Source: Sphingomonas kyeonggiensis
GTDB taxonomy: Bacteria; Pseudomonadota; Alphaproteobacteria; Sphingomonadales; Sphingomonadaceae
DNA length: 64,000 nt
Direction of reading: 5' to 3'
NCBI RefSeq assembly: GCF_014196745.1
Contig: NZ_JACIEH010000003.1
Span: 496,001 to 560,000, forward strand
The notes beneath the pieces were generated by a model, which was not told the origin of the DNA, did no database searches, and saw only the letters and a list, made by a program, of their open reading frames with translations. Positions 51,649 to 60,821 of this stretch are shown here, in pieces (position 1 is the first letter of the stretch; each line of letters starts with the position of its first letter). A program made the position numbers and the translations under genes.

Positions 51649-52083
51649 ATGACGCGAGAGGATCGGCTGTTCGAGCGCGCCCGCGCGATCATGGAGCGGC
51701 GCACCAATGGCTTCTACATGCCGATCCTCGATCATCTCGCACGGCGTGGCCATGCGCATGCAATGCTGGAACTGGCCGGGCTGTTCAGCCGGGGCAATGA
51801 TCCAGCGAATCTGGGCATGATGTCCCGGGCGGGAACGCCGGCATGGTTCTATCGGCGCGTGTGGGTGCGAGGTGGCCCTTATGCGAGCCTTGCCGCGCAG
51901 AACCTCGCGATGAGCCGGTTCAACATCGGGGACTTGCACGGTTACCGTCTGTGGTTGCGGCGTGCCCAGATGCTGGGCGATAACGACGCCGGTTTGGAGC
52001 TCGACCGGTTCGAGACGCGCTTGCCCTTTGGTGACGCGAAGGCGATCGGACGCGGCCGGCCCTGGCGTCGCAGCGAGCGCTGA
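51649..52083 (+). CDS. hypothetical protein with Sel1/TPR-like helices
   Basis: 144 residues, ATG immediately after the FAH-family stop, so the two are coupled. The repeats GHAHAMLELAGLFSRGND and ASLAAQNLAMSRFNIGD...LRRAQMLGDNDAGLELD look like Sel1-type helical hairpins. Rich in Arg. Function unknown. Confidence 0.72.
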   Translation: MTREDRLFERARAIMERRTNGFYMPILDHLARRGHAHAMLELAGLFSRGNDPANLGMMSRAGTPAWFYRRVWVRGGPYASLAAQNLAMSRFNIGDLHGYRLWLRRAQMLGDNDAGLELDRFETRLPFGDAKAIGRGRPWRRSER

Positions 52084-52123
52084 GCCGGTTGCGAATGGTG
52101 GATCGCGTACCGATCTCTGCAGC

Positions 52124-52699
52124 ATGACGGGCGAGCGCTTCTACACCCTGTTCGAGACCGTGGCGGGCTTCGCCGCGATCGGCTGGAGTGCGAAGGGCGT
52201 CATCAGCTTCCGCTTGCCGGCGGGTACTGCGGCGGAAGCCGAGCGCGCGCTGCTGCGGCGGCTGCCCGATGCCCGGCCGGTATCGCCGGCCCCTCCCCAG
52301 GTACAGGCGGTGATCGACGACGCGCTGCGCTATTTCGCCGGCGAGCGTGTCGATTTCGCGCGAGTGCCGGTCGATCTCGGTGCGCAGGAGCCGTTCTTCG
52401 ATCGCGTCTACATCGCCGTGCGCGCGCTCGGCTGGGGTGAGACGGCGACCTATGGCGCGATCGCGAAGCAGCTCGCGGCCGGTCCGGAATTCGCCCGCGA
52501 TGTCGGCCAGGCGATGGCGGCCAATCCGGTGCCGCTGATCATCCCCTGCCACCGCGTGACCGCGGCGAACGGGCGGATCGGCGGCTTCTCGGCACCCGGC
52601 GGATCGCTGTCCAAGGCGCGCATGCTCGAGATCGAGGGCGTCGAGGTGCGCGATGGCGTCGTCACCCGGAACGTGCCGCAGCTGGGGCTGGGCTTCTAG
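52124..52699 (+). CDS. ogt: methylated-DNA-protein-cysteine methyltransferase
   Basis: 191 residues from ATG 52124. The active site is in IPCHRVTAANGRIGGFSAPG (the acceptor is the Cys of PCHRV). WGETATYGAIAKQLAAGPEF is the helix-turn-helix. Moves O6-methyl or alkyl groups from guanine to itself. The N-terminal domain lacks obvious Ada-type cysteines. Its stop shares CTAG with the stop of the convergent RNA ligase gene. Confidence 0.95.
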   Translation: MTGERFYTLFETVAGFAAIGWSAKGVISFRLPAGTAAEAERALLRRLPDARPVSPAPPQVQAVIDDALRYFAGERVDFARVPVDLGAQEPFFDRVYIAVRALGWGETATYGAIAKQLAAGPEFARDVGQAMAANPVPLIIPCHRVTAANGRIGGFSAPGGSLSKARMLEIEGVEVRDGVVTRNVPQLGLGF

Positions 52700-53229
52700 A
52701 AGCCGAACCCGCCCTGCCGGTCGATCAGCGGCCAGCGGCCCAGCTCGACATGCCGGTGCTCGCCGAGCATCGAGTGGATCAGCACGAAATCGGTCGCGTC
52801 CCATCCGATCGGCGGGATCGTCCGGGTGAAGGGGCGGCCCTTGCGATAGAGCAGGGTGATGTGCGGGTGGAAATCCCATGCACCGCGCAGCAGCCCGGCA
52901 TGGGCCAGGCCCTGCTGCAGCTTGCGCCCGAGATCGGCCAGCGCATCGATCCTGCGGCTGGGGCGCAGCGCGATCGTCTCGTTCCCGCCGGAGATCCGGT
53001 CGAGCCGCACCGGGACCGGCGCGGCCGAGACCTGTGCGCCGATCTCGATCAGCCGCTTCATCTCGGCATAGGGCTGGCGCGCGAAATCCTCGGTGATGCC
53101 GAGCGTGATGTGCAGCCGGTCATTCTCGACCACGCTTTCGGCAAGGCCCAGCTGGTCGCGCTGCACGCCGATCAGGTTGCGGGCCAGCGGCGAGGGGCGA
53201 AGTGCGTAGAAGAAGCGGTTCCTCGGCAT
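52696..53229 (-). CDS. thpR: 2'-5' RNA ligase / cyclic phosphodiesterase (ThpR/LigT family)
   Basis: 177 residues from ATG 53229. Both HxT motifs of the 2H superfamily are seen: HITLGI and HITLLYR. The family hydrolyses or joins 2',3'-cyclic-phosphate RNA ends in vitro. Its start overlaps the dnaE2 stop by ATGA, placing it last in the SOS-type operon. It is thus the second gene for RNA-end chemistry outside the rtc locus. Confidence 0.9.
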   Translation of the reverse strand: MPRNRFFYALRPSPLARNLIGVQRDQLGLAESVVENDRLHITLGITEDFARQPYAEMKRLIEIGAQVSAAPVPVRLDRISGGNETIALRPSRRIDALADLGRKLQQGLAHAGLLRGAWDFHPHITLLYRKGRPFTRTIPPIGWDATDFVLIHSMLGEHRHVELGRWPLIDRQGGFGF

Positions 53230-56200
53230 CAGTGGAAATCCCTTGAGCGCACCGGAATCAGGTCCGGCGCCTTGAGGCTGCGGCGGGGCGGCCAGCTTTC
53301 GAGCGCGCGCTGGCGGGGGACCCGGAGCCGGTCGCGCGGATCGATCTCGCCGCCATGCCGCGCGCCGTCGCCCGGCATGGTCATGTCGGGCAGCTCGAGC
53401 TCGCCGACTTCGCGCAGCCAGGGGGTGAGATCGGTGATCTGCTCGGCGACGAGATGGATGACGATCCCCTCGCGCTGCACCTTGCCCTTGATGGCCAGCA
53501 TCGTGGCGGACATCACCGTGCGCCGGTTCTCCTCGAACCGGTCCGCCCAGAGCACGGCATTGGCGATGCCGGTCTCGTCCTCCAGCGTGACGAACACCAC
53601 GCCCTTGGCGCTGCCCGGCCGCTGGCGGACGAGGATCAGCCCGGCCACTTCCACGCGCTGCCCGTCCTTCATGTCCAGCAGGTCCGAGCATTTCGCGATC
53701 CGCCGTGCCGCCAGCCGGTCGCGCAGGAAAATGAGGGGATGTGCACGCAGCGAGAGCTGGGTGGCGCGATAGTCCTCCACCACTTCGCGCCCGGCGCTGA
53801 GCGGCTGCAGCGTCACTTCGGGCTCGATAACCTCGGCCACGGTCGCGCCTTCGCGGGCATCGGCGGCGGCGAACAGGTCGAGCGGCGCCTGGCTCAATCC
53901 CTTGATCGCCCAGAGCGCCTGGCGCCGGTTGAGCCCCAGCGCCTGGAATGCATCCGCCCGCGCCAGCCGCTCGAGCGCGGCGGGCTTCACCCTGGAACGA
54001 CGCCAGATGTCCTCGATCGACGTGAAGGGGGCTTGCCGGCGTGCCCGCAGGACCGCTTCGGCATCGTCTTGGGAGAGTCCCTGCACGATCCGCATGCCGA
54101 GCCGGATCGGCTGCAGGCTTTTCCAGTCCTCCTCGGTGCCGCAGAAGCGCGCATCCTGCTCGCGCAAATTCGGTCCCGCGGGCACCATCCGCGTATCCCA
54201 GTCGCTGTCGTTGATGCACACCGGCCGTGCCTCGACCCCGTGGTTGCGCGCATCGCGGATCAGCTGCGCCGGCGCGTAGAAGCCCATCGGCTGCGCGTTG
54301 AGCAGCGCGGTGCAGAACACGTCCGGATGATGGCATTTCATCCAGGACGAGGCGTAGGCGATCTTGGCGAAGCTGGCGGCGTGGCTTTCGGGAAAGCCGT
54401 AATTGCTGAAGCCCTTGATCTGCTCGACCATCTGCGCGGCGAAGGTCTCGCTGATGCCGTTCCTGCGCATGCCTTCGATCAGCTTGGGCCCGAACTCGCC
54501 GATGTCGCCGCTCGACTTGAACGTCGCCATTGCCCGGCGCAGGCGGTCGGCTTCGCTCGGGGTGAAGTCGGCACCGACGATTGCCACCTGCATTGCCTGT
54601 TCCTGGAACAGCGGCACGCCAAGCGTCTTCTTCAGTACGGCTTTCAGTTTGGGCGAGGGATAGTCGACCAGGTCCGGATTCTGCCGGCGCTTCAGATAGG
54701 GGTGGACCATGTTGCCCTGGATCGGCCCGGGGCGGACGATCGCGACCTGGATCGCGATGTCATAGAAGCAGATGGGTTTCATCCGCGGCAGCATCGACAT
54801 CTGCGCGCGGCTCTCGATCTGGAACACGCCGAGCGTGTCGGCCTGCTGGATCATCGCGAAGGTCGGCGTGTCCTCGTCCTGCATCAGCGGAGAGGCGAGC
54901 GTCAGGTAGGTCTGCTTGTGCTCGGCGAGCAGGTCGAAGGTGCGCCGCATGCAGCCGAGCATGCCGAGGCCGAGGATGTCGACCTTCATGAAGCCCAGCT
55001 CCTCGATGTCGAGCTTCTCCCATTCGACGACATGCCGCTCGACCATCGCCGCGGGCTCGACCGGGATCAGGTCGTGCAGCTTGTCGCGGGTCAGCACGAA
55101 ACCGCCGGGATGCTGGGACAAGTGCCGCGGCGTGTTGACCAGCTGGCGTGCCAGCTCGAGCGTCAGCGCCAGGCGTGGATCGGTCCGGTCCAGGTTGAGC
55201 GCATCGGCATGCTTGTCGTCGACATCGTTCGACCAGCCCCAGACCTGCGAAGAGAGCGCAGAGGTCATGTCCTCGGGCAACCCCATCGCCTTGCCGACTT
55301 CGCGCAGCGCACTGCGCGAGCGGAAGCGGATCACCACCGCGGTCAGCGCGGCATGGTCGCGGCCATAGCTGTCATAGATCCACTGGATCACTTCCTCGCG
55401 CCGCTCATGCTCGAAATCGACGTCGATGTCGGGCGGTTCCTTGCGCTCGGTCGAGATGAAGCGTTCGAACAGCAGCTGGTGGACGATCGGATCGATCGAG
55501 GTGATGCCCAGCGCGAAGCAGATCACCGAATTGGCGGCGCTTCCGCGCCCCTGGCACAGGATCTGCTGGCTGAGCGCGAACTGGACGATCGAATTGACCG
55601 TGAGGAAATAGGGGGCGTAGTCCATCTGCTCGACCAGCGAGAGCTCGTGTTCGAGCAAGTCCTGATGCGCCTGGGAGGGCTTGCCGGCGAACTTCTGCTT
55701 GAGCCCGTTCCAGGCGAGCGCGGCGAGTGCTTCCTGCGCGGTCCGCCCCTGGATGACATGCTCCTCGGGATATTGATGCTTCAGCTCGCGCAGCGAGAAG
55801 GTGCAGCGCTCGGCGATGGCGGCGGATGCGGCGATCGCTTCGGGATAATCGCGGAAGCGGCGGGCCATTTCCTGCGGGGATTTCAAATGCCGGTCGGCGC
55901 TGCGCTCGCGACGGAAGCCGAGTTCGTCGATCGTGCAGCATTCGCGGATCGCGGTGACCACGTCCTGCAGCATGCGCCGGTCGGGCGTGTCGTAGAGCAC
56001 GTCGCCGGTCGCCAGTCCCGTCAGCCCGAAGCGCCGGGCGGCAAGGTCCAGTTCGTGCAGCCGCATCGCGTCGCCCGGGCGGCGATGCTGGGTGAGGCAG
56101 ACATGACCGCGCGTCCCGAACACATCCGCCATCCAGCGCAGCGCCTGCGGATCGCCGGTGTCCGCCAGACCGGGCACCAGCGCGCCGACCATGCCCTCCG

Positions 56201-56573
56201 CCGCGCCGGCCAGGTCGTCCCAATGGAGGAAGCATTGGCCCTTCTCGCCCTTCTGCGCATCGGCGCGGCTCTTGCCGAGGGTGAGCAGGCGCGTGAGTCG
56301 GCTCCAGGCGGCGCGGTCCTCGGGCCAGACCAGCACCGAGCTGCCATCGACCAGATCGAGCCGGCAGCCGGCGATCATCCGGATCTTCAGGCCAAGGTCG
56401 CTGATCTTCTCGGCAGCGACCAGCGCGCGAACCACGCCGCCGACCGAATTGCGATCGACGATCCCCAAGGCGGGCAGCCCGATCAGTGCGGCCTGTTGGA
56501 ACAGGTCCTCGGGCGAGGAAGCGCCGCGCAGGAACGAGAAATGCGTGGTCACCTGGAGCTCGGAATAGGTCAT
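53229..56573 (-). CDS. dnaE2: error-prone DNA polymerase III alpha-like subunit DnaE2
   Basis: 1114 residues from ATG 56573. The N-terminal PHP domain is seen (LQVTTHFSFLRGASSPEDLF), then the C-family palm with acidic residues in PPDIDVDFEHERREE, and the OB-fold domain near the C-terminus. Length fits DnaE2 rather than DnaE1. Works with ImuA and ImuB in damage-induced mutagenesis. It overlaps the imuB stop (ATGA) and the thpR start. Confidence 0.95.
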   Translation of the reverse strand: MTYSELQVTTHFSFLRGASSPEDLFQQAALIGLPALGIVDRNSVGGVVRALVAAEKISDLGLKIRMIAGCRLDLVDGSSVLVWPEDRAAWSRLTRLLTLGKSRADAQKGEKGQCFLHWDDLAGAAEGMVGALVPGLADTGDPQALRWMADVFGTRGHVCLTQHRRPGDAMRLHELDLAARRFGLTGLATGDVLYDTPDRRMLQDVVTAIRECCTIDELGFRRERSADRHLKSPQEMARRFRDYPEAIAASAAIAERCTFSLRELKHQYPEEHVIQGRTAQEALAALAWNGLKQKFAGKPSQAHQDLLEHELSLVEQMDYAPYFLTVNSIVQFALSQQILCQGRGSAANSVICFALGITSIDPIVHQLLFERFISTERKEPPDIDVDFEHERREEVIQWIYDSYGRDHAALTAVVIRFRSRSALREVGKAMGLPEDMTSALSSQVWGWSNDVDDKHADALNLDRTDPRLALTLELARQLVNTPRHLSQHPGGFVLTRDKLHDLIPVEPAAMVERHVVEWEKLDIEELGFMKVDILGLGMLGCMRRTFDLLAEHKQTYLTLASPLMQDEDTPTFAMIQQADTLGVFQIESRAQMSMLPRMKPICFYDIAIQVAIVRPGPIQGNMVHPYLKRRQNPDLVDYPSPKLKAVLKKTLGVPLFQEQAMQVAIVGADFTPSEADRLRRAMATFKSSGDIGEFGPKLIEGMRRNGISETFAAQMVEQIKGFSNYGFPESHAASFAKIAYASSWMKCHHPDVFCTALLNAQPMGFYAPAQLIRDARNHGVEARPVCINDSDWDTRMVPAGPNLREQDARFCGTEEDWKSLQPIRLGMRIVQGLSQDDAEAVLRARRQAPFTSIEDIWRRSRVKPAALERLARADAFQALGLNRRQALWAIKGLSQAPLDLFAAADAREGATVAEVIEPEVTLQPLSAGREVVEDYRATQLSLRAHPLIFLRDRLAARRIAKCSDLLDMKDGQRVEVAGLILVRQRPGSAKGVVFVTLEDETGIANAVLWADRFEENRRTVMSATMLAIKGKVQREGIVIHLVAEQITDLTPWLREVGELELPDMTMPGDGARHGGEIDPRDRLRVPRQRALESWPPRRSLKAPDLIPVRSRDFH

Positions 56574-58402
56574 CCGAACACCCCGTGGAGATACCAGCTG
56601 AGATCGCCGGTCGCCGCGCGCTCGCCGTCGCCGGCGCGGAACAGCCAGTAGCGCCGGCCGGCCTCGTCCTCGACGCGGAAATAGTCGCGCACGCTCAGCC
56701 GCTCGGCGTCGCGCTTCCACCATTCGCCCTGGATGCGCTCGGGCCCGTCGGCATGGATCACGCGGTGAGGTTGTCCGCGCCAGGTGAAGCGGCGGGGCGG
56801 CTGGTCGGGCAGCTCGGCGATGACGTGATCGAGCCGCTCGGGCCGGCGCAGCAGCCGAGCCGGACGCGGCCAGCCGGGGTGCCAGGGCGGCAGCGGCGGG
56901 TTGCGGTCGAGCTGGCGGACATCGTCGCGCTTGCCGCGTTGCGCCGGGCGGGCCGGGGGATCGAGCACCGGCCCGCGCGCCTCCGAACGCTCGGGCACGT
57001 CGCTCTCCACCGGCTGCATCCGCCACATCGCGCGCAGGCCGATCCGCGTCGCCAGCGTATCGACCAAGGTGGCGATGTCGGGTGCCGCTTCCTCGTCCAG
57101 TCGCTCGACCACCGGTTCGGGACCGAGCAGCGCCGCGCGGCGGACATGCAGCGTGATCGCGTCGATGCCATAGCCCGGCTCGACATCCTCGATCCGGCGC
57201 CTGAGCAGGCGGAGCAGATGCGCGGGATCGCGATTGGGCCGCGCCAGGCCGATGCGGATGCGCTGCGGCACCCCGTCGATCCGCTCGGCCACGCATTCCA
57301 GCGCCTGCACGCCCAGCCCCTCGGCCTCGAGCGCGGCGGCGAGCCTGGGGGTGAGTTCGCCCAGCCAGTGCTCGATCGTCTCGGCGGTGGCGATCGGTTC
57401 GGCGAAGCGCTGCTGCACGGCGATGCTCTCCGGCGGGATCACCGGATCGAGCGGCTCGGCGATCCGCCCCAGCGCCTGGTCGAGCCGCAGCACCGTCGCC
57501 GCGCCGAAGCGGCGGACCAAGGGCGCGCGGGGCAGGGCGGAAAGCTGGCCGATGCGATCGATGCCGAGCCGTTTGAGCAGCTCGACCGCGGCCTCGCCGA
57601 TGCGCAGCGCCGGCGTGGCCAGCTCGGCGAGCGCGGCCGCCTGCTCGCCCGGCGGGCAGATGCAATGGCCGTGATGGCGGGCGAGCGCCCAGGCGGCGCC
57701 CGGCGTGTCGGCGATCGCGATCCGCGCGGTGAAGCCGGCGCGGGCGAGCAGGCGGACGATGTGCCGTGCCATCGCCGCCTCGCCGCCGAACAGATGCGCG
57801 GTGCCGGAGAGGTCGAGGAACAGCCCGTCCGCATCCGACAGCGCGACCACCGGCGACCAGCGCCGTGCGGCGAGGATCGCGAGGCGCTTCAACGCGGCGA
57901 GATCGCCCTCGGGATCGGCCGGCCGGACATCGAGCCCGCGCACCTGCGCCCGCGCCTGGGTGACCGCCATGCCGGGCCTGAGCCCCAGCGCCTGGGCGGC
58001 GGGGCAGGCGGCGGCGATCTCGATGCGGCTGCCGTTGCGGAGGGTAGTGACGAGGGGGGCATATAATTCCTCCCCCAGCTTGTCTGGGGGAGGGGGACCG
58101 CCGGCCGCAGGCCGGTGGTGGAGGGGCGTCGGCGAAGCCGGCGACTGACGTCGCCGCCCCTCCACCACGCCCTTCGGGCGCGGTCCCCCTCCCCGAGCAA
58201 GCTCGGGGAGGATTTGGATGTCATCCTCCCGCGCCCATTTCGCACCCGGCCGCCAATGGCCCTCATGCTGGGCCGGCTTGCGCAGCGGTGCCTGGGGCGC
58301 GGGGAGGCGGCGCGGGTCAGGCCGCGCGGCGGGGCGCCGTTCCGCCCGCCACAGCCTTTCGATGGGCCATAACGGGAGGAAGAGCGCAGCGACCCGTTGC
58401 AT
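56570..58402 (-). CDS. imuB: ImuB, catalytically inactive Y-family polymerase-like protein
   Basis: 610 residues from ATG 58402 (MQRVAALFLPLWPIERLWRA). The Y-family palm/fingers/little-finger layout can be followed (LGLRPGMAVTQARAQVRGLD, VVALSDADGLFLDLSGTAHL, LRLDQALGRIAEPLDPVIPP). ImuB normally lacks the catalytic acidic residues and recruits DnaE2 to the beta clamp. Residues ~64-112 are encoded by a 146-base palindromic element inserted in frame, giving a Pro/Gly/Arg-rich loop not expected in the family. It overlaps imuA by 86 bases. Confidence 0.92.
   Translation of the reverse strand: MQRVAALFLPLWPIERLWRAERRPAARPDPRRLPAPQAPLRKPAQHEGHWRPGAKWAREDDIQILPELARGGGPRPKGVVEGRRRQSPASPTPLHHRPAAGGPPPPDKLGEELYAPLVTTLRNGSRIEIAAACPAAQALGLRPGMAVTQARAQVRGLDVRPADPEGDLAALKRLAILAARRWSPVVALSDADGLFLDLSGTAHLFGGEAAMARHIVRLLARAGFTARIAIADTPGAAWALARHHGHCICPPGEQAAALAELATPALRIGEAAVELLKRLGIDRIGQLSALPRAPLVRRFGAATVLRLDQALGRIAEPLDPVIPPESIAVQQRFAEPIATAETIEHWLGELTPRLAAALEAEGLGVQALECVAERIDGVPQRIRIGLARPNRDPAHLLRLLRRRIEDVEPGYGIDAITLHVRRAALLGPEPVVERLDEEAAPDIATLVDTLATRIGLRAMWRMQPVESDVPERSEARGPVLDPPARPAQRGKRDDVRQLDRNPPLPPWHPGWPRPARLLRRPERLDHVIAELPDQPPRRFTWRGQPHRVIHADGPERIQGEWWKRDAERLSVRDYFRVEDEAGRRYWLFRAGDGERAATGDLSWYLHGVFG
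58067..58212. repeat. palindromic element inserted in frame in imuB
   Basis: TTCCTCCCCCAGCTTGTCTG at the left mirrors AGCAAGCTCGGGGAGG at the right. The inner parts are themselves paired (GGCCGGTGGTGGAGGGGC with GCCCCTCCACCACG; GTCGGCGAAGCCGGCGAC). Length 146 bases. With the flanking bases the imuB frame stays open. Confidence 0.88.
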
Positions 58403-59066
58403 CGCATGCCTCCACGATAAGTTCGAAACCCTCACCCCCCTTTTGCCGCGCCAGCTCCAGCTTCCAGCGCGATCGCCCGACGCCTTCCACCGGCAGCGGC
58501 GTCGAGGGGGCCGAAGTCACTCGCCAGCGCGTCACCGCCGCGGAAGGGGACGAGATCGGATCGCTGCCTTCGCGTGCCGCGCGCTTCATCAGCAGCGCGA
58601 TCGTCCTCCCGCCTTCGGCCGCCAGCTGCAGCCGCCGCGTCGCGGTCATGTCCGCGCGCTTGGCCTCGCCGATCACCGCGCCCAGCCCGCGATGGCGCAG
58701 CCCTTCCTCCATCACCGCGAGCAGCTCGGCATCATCCTTCGCCTCGGCATAGATCAGTCGCTTGGGATCGAGCCCCGACTGGGCGAGCCCCGGGGCGAAC
58801 AGGTCGCGCCGCCGCACCACCCACAGCACCGGGCCCCAGGCGCGTGCGGCGAGGCCGGCGAGGAACAGCGTCGCCGCGCAATCATCGGCCATGTCGCTGG
58901 TGCCCGCCGCTACCTCGTGCAGCGCATCGAGCCTCAGGCCGCCGTCAGCGAGGCGCGAATCGAGCGCCTCGATGCCGAATGGCAACGACGGGCGCCGGCG
59001 GAATCCACCGGTCTCGAGACCGCGAAGCGTCTCGCGCAATTGCTTCAGGACGGCAGGATCGGCCAT
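58317..59066 (-). CDS. imuA: ImuA, RecA-like mutagenesis protein
   Basis: 249 residues from ATG 59066 (GTG 59075 possible). A RecA/SulA-like fold is seen (LPFGIEALDSRLADGGLRLD, ATLFLAGLAARAWGPVLWVV). The P-loop is not canonical, as usual for ImuA. With ImuB and DnaE2 it forms the mutasome. A LexA-type box lies 27 bases upstream of the start. Confidence 0.9.
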   Translation of the reverse strand: MADPAVLKQLRETLRGLETGGFRRRPSLPFGIEALDSRLADGGLRLDALHEVAAGTSDMADDCAATLFLAGLAARAWGPVLWVVRRRDLFAPGLAQSGLDPKRLIYAEAKDDAELLAVMEEGLRHRGLGAVIGEAKRADMTATRRLQLAAEGGRTIALLMKRAAREGSDPISSPSAAVTRWRVTSAPSTPLPVEGVGRSRWKLELARQKGGEGFELIVEACDATGRCALPPVMAHRKAVAGGTAPRRAA

Positions 59067-59092
59067 AGGGCGCACGACTCGGAAAACAGAAT

Positions 59093-59107
59093 GTTCCTAT
59101 TCTGTTC
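59093..59107 (-). promoter_or_regulatory. LexA (SOS) box of imuA-imuB-dnaE2
   Basis: GTTCCTATTCTGTTC is an exact GTTC-N7-GTTC, the alphaproteobacterial LexA box. It sits 27 bases upstream of imuA, where bound LexA would block transcription until DNA damage. Confidence 0.88.
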
Positions 59108-59206
59108 CTTATTGACCGAGAGTCAATCGTCATTCCGCGGCGTCGATTTCAGACGCTTGGGAACGGGGTCCGCAATGCGTGCACGGCGTGGACCTGCCAC
59201 ACGATC

Positions 59207-59500
59207 TCAGGGCCGGATCGGGTTTGCCGCCTGTGCGCCGACCACCGTGTTCCACGGCAGCACTTCCCATCGCGCGACCAGTCCGTTCGCGACATAGGGA
59301 TCGGCTTCGGCGAAGGCGCGGGCCGCGGCCGCGTTCGCGAAGAGCAACAGCGCGCTTTCGGGCGGATCGCCGACGGCGCCGCCCAGGATCAGGTCACCCG
59401 AGTCCGCCGCCGCCCAGGCGAGCGCGAGATGCGCTTCGCGGAAAGCGGCGCGGCGCTCGAGATAGTCGGGCGTGGTCGTGTAGCGCAGGAGCCAGTGCAT
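59207..59500 (-). CDS. YciI-like protein
   Basis: 97 residues from ATG 59500. The ferredoxin-like fold is seen (MHWLLRYTTTPDYLERRAAF, LILGGAVGDPPESALLLFAN, YVANGLVARWEVLPWNTVVG). Proposed catalytic His/Asp residues of YciI are only partly evident. Function unknown. The stop of the PP2C gene at 59502 is one base away. Confidence 0.85.
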   Translation of the reverse strand: MHWLLRYTTTPDYLERRAAFREAHLALAWAAADSGDLILGGAVGDPPESALLLFANAAAARAFAEADPYVANGLVARWEVLPWNTVVGAQAANPIRP

Positions 59501-59501
59501 C

Positions 59502-60323
59502 TCAGCCTCCGATGCGCAGCCACAGGGCAGTGGCATCATCCGATCGCTTGAACCGCGGGAACCGGGTGCAGGCCGCATCCTCGCGCTCGATCGCACGCAG
59601 ATCTTCGGCGACGGCGGCGAGGCCCCTGTCGCGGATCGCCTCGACCAGCGAGGCGTCGTCATGGGCGCCGTAGCTGTCGATCAGCGCGGCATAGCCGTCG
59701 GACATCAGGAAGATCTCGTCGCCGGGCGCGCAGGCAATGCGGGCGGTGTCGACCGCCATCATGTGTTCGGGATCGACGCTCAGCACGCGCATGCCGGTGC
59801 GGCCGCGGGTGGCACGGAGATTGGCGAGGATCGGGGCGGATTTCTTCGGGCTGCCCAGGCCATGCTCGGCCAGGCTGGCGGCGCGCTCGGCCTCGGAATT
59901 GCGGATCTCCTTTTCCGGTCCGATCCGCGTGACCGTGCCCGCCGACCAGAGGAAGCCGGCGCAGTCGCCGAGCCAGCCCACTTCCAGCTGCTCGCCCAGC
60001 CGGACGGCGAGCGACGAGGCGAGCGGATATTCCCAGCGGTCCTCGGGATCGCGGGTGCGGTCGCGCTCCCAGGCCGTAAGGATCTGCAGCGCGACGTCGT
60101 TGTACAGCGCCTCGATGCTGGTGGCGGTGGAGGCGGTGAAAGCGGCCTGGGCGACGCTCGCCAGCCAGGCTGCGCCGCCCTGGGTCCCGACCAGTCCAGG
60201 CGGGCCGAGATCGGTGGCGCCGTCGATCACCCAGCCATGATGGCGGGCATTGCCGGTGCGGTCGTCATTGGGGACGGAGATATCGCCGGTGAGGCTGATC
60301 GACTGGAGGAGATCGAAATGCAT
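59502..60323 (-). CDS. PP2C-like serine/threonine phosphatase
   Basis: 273 residues. The PP2C metal-ligand layout is partly visible: the first Asp in WVIDGATDLG, the glycine pair in LGDCAGFLWS and the late Asp in IFLMSDGYAALID. Members dephosphorylate serine/threonine or act on small molecules. The target is unknown. Probably co-transcribed with the YciI-like gene. Confidence 0.85.
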   Translation of the reverse strand: MHFDLLQSISLTGDISVPNDDRTGNARHHGWVIDGATDLGPPGLVGTQGGAAWLASVAQAAFTASTATSIEALYNDVALQILTAWERDRTRDPEDRWEYPLASSLAVRLGEQLEVGWLGDCAGFLWSAGTVTRIGPEKEIRNSEAERAASLAEHGLGSPKKSAPILANLRATRGRTGMRVLSVDPEHMMAVDTARIACAPGDEIFLMSDGYAALIDSYGAHDDASLVEAIRDRGLAAVAEDLRAIEREDAACTRFPRFKRSDDATALWLRIGG

Positions 60324-60332
60324 GGCCGCCTC

Positions 60333-60821
60333 CTAGCCCGGTTTTGTGACGCCCCGCACCATGTAACGTGCATCCGGGCCATAACTGGAAAGCTTGGCGC
60401 GGAGTTCGGGGCTGTCCTGGGGCACAAAACCCTGGGCCTGCCAGAAAGCGGCGGATTCGTTGACCGAGACCAGTGCGATCGGCGCGTCGATCTGGCCGAA
60501 CAACAGGGCCAGGCCCGCCCGGGCGTTGCCGCCGCCGCGCGCCTCGGGAAGCAGGGCGAGGTCGTGGAGATACCAGCTGTCGCGGTTCTCGGGCAGGCCG
60601 CCGAGCAAGGTGTCGAGCGGCGGAATCGCGCCGCGGGGCCAGGGATAGGCGATCAGATAGCCGGCCACGCCCCGTTCGCCTTCGAGCACGAAGCAACTGC
60701 CCGGCGCGAGCGCCAGCCGCTCCTCGAAACAGGTGCGGCTCTCCGGGTGATCGGGAAAGGCGATGCGGGCGACCGCGACGACGCCGTCGAGATCCCCCGC
60801 TTCCATCGCCCGCCAGCGCAT
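60333..60821 (-). CDS. GNAT-family N-acetyltransferase
   Basis: 162 residues from ATG 60821, overlapping the E2 stop by ATGA. GNAT motif A is weak (LHDLALLPEARGGGNARAGL). A fall-off at motif B (VNESAAFWQAQGFVPQD) supports the family. Substrate unknown. It is translationally coupled to the 2-oxoacid dehydrogenase genes. Confidence 0.82.
   Translation of the reverse strand: MRWRAMEAGDLDGVVAVARIAFPDHPESRTCFEERLALAPGSCFVLEGERGVAGYLIAYPWPRGAIPPLDTLLGGLPENRDSWYLHDLALLPEARGGGNARAGLALLFGQIDAPIALVSVNESAAFWQAQGFVPQDSPELRAKLSSYGPDARYMVRGVTKPG

Noticed and set aside
53355..56651. A 1098-residue open frame antisense to dnaE2
   Set aside because: DnaE2 on the other strand has clear motifs; this frame has none.
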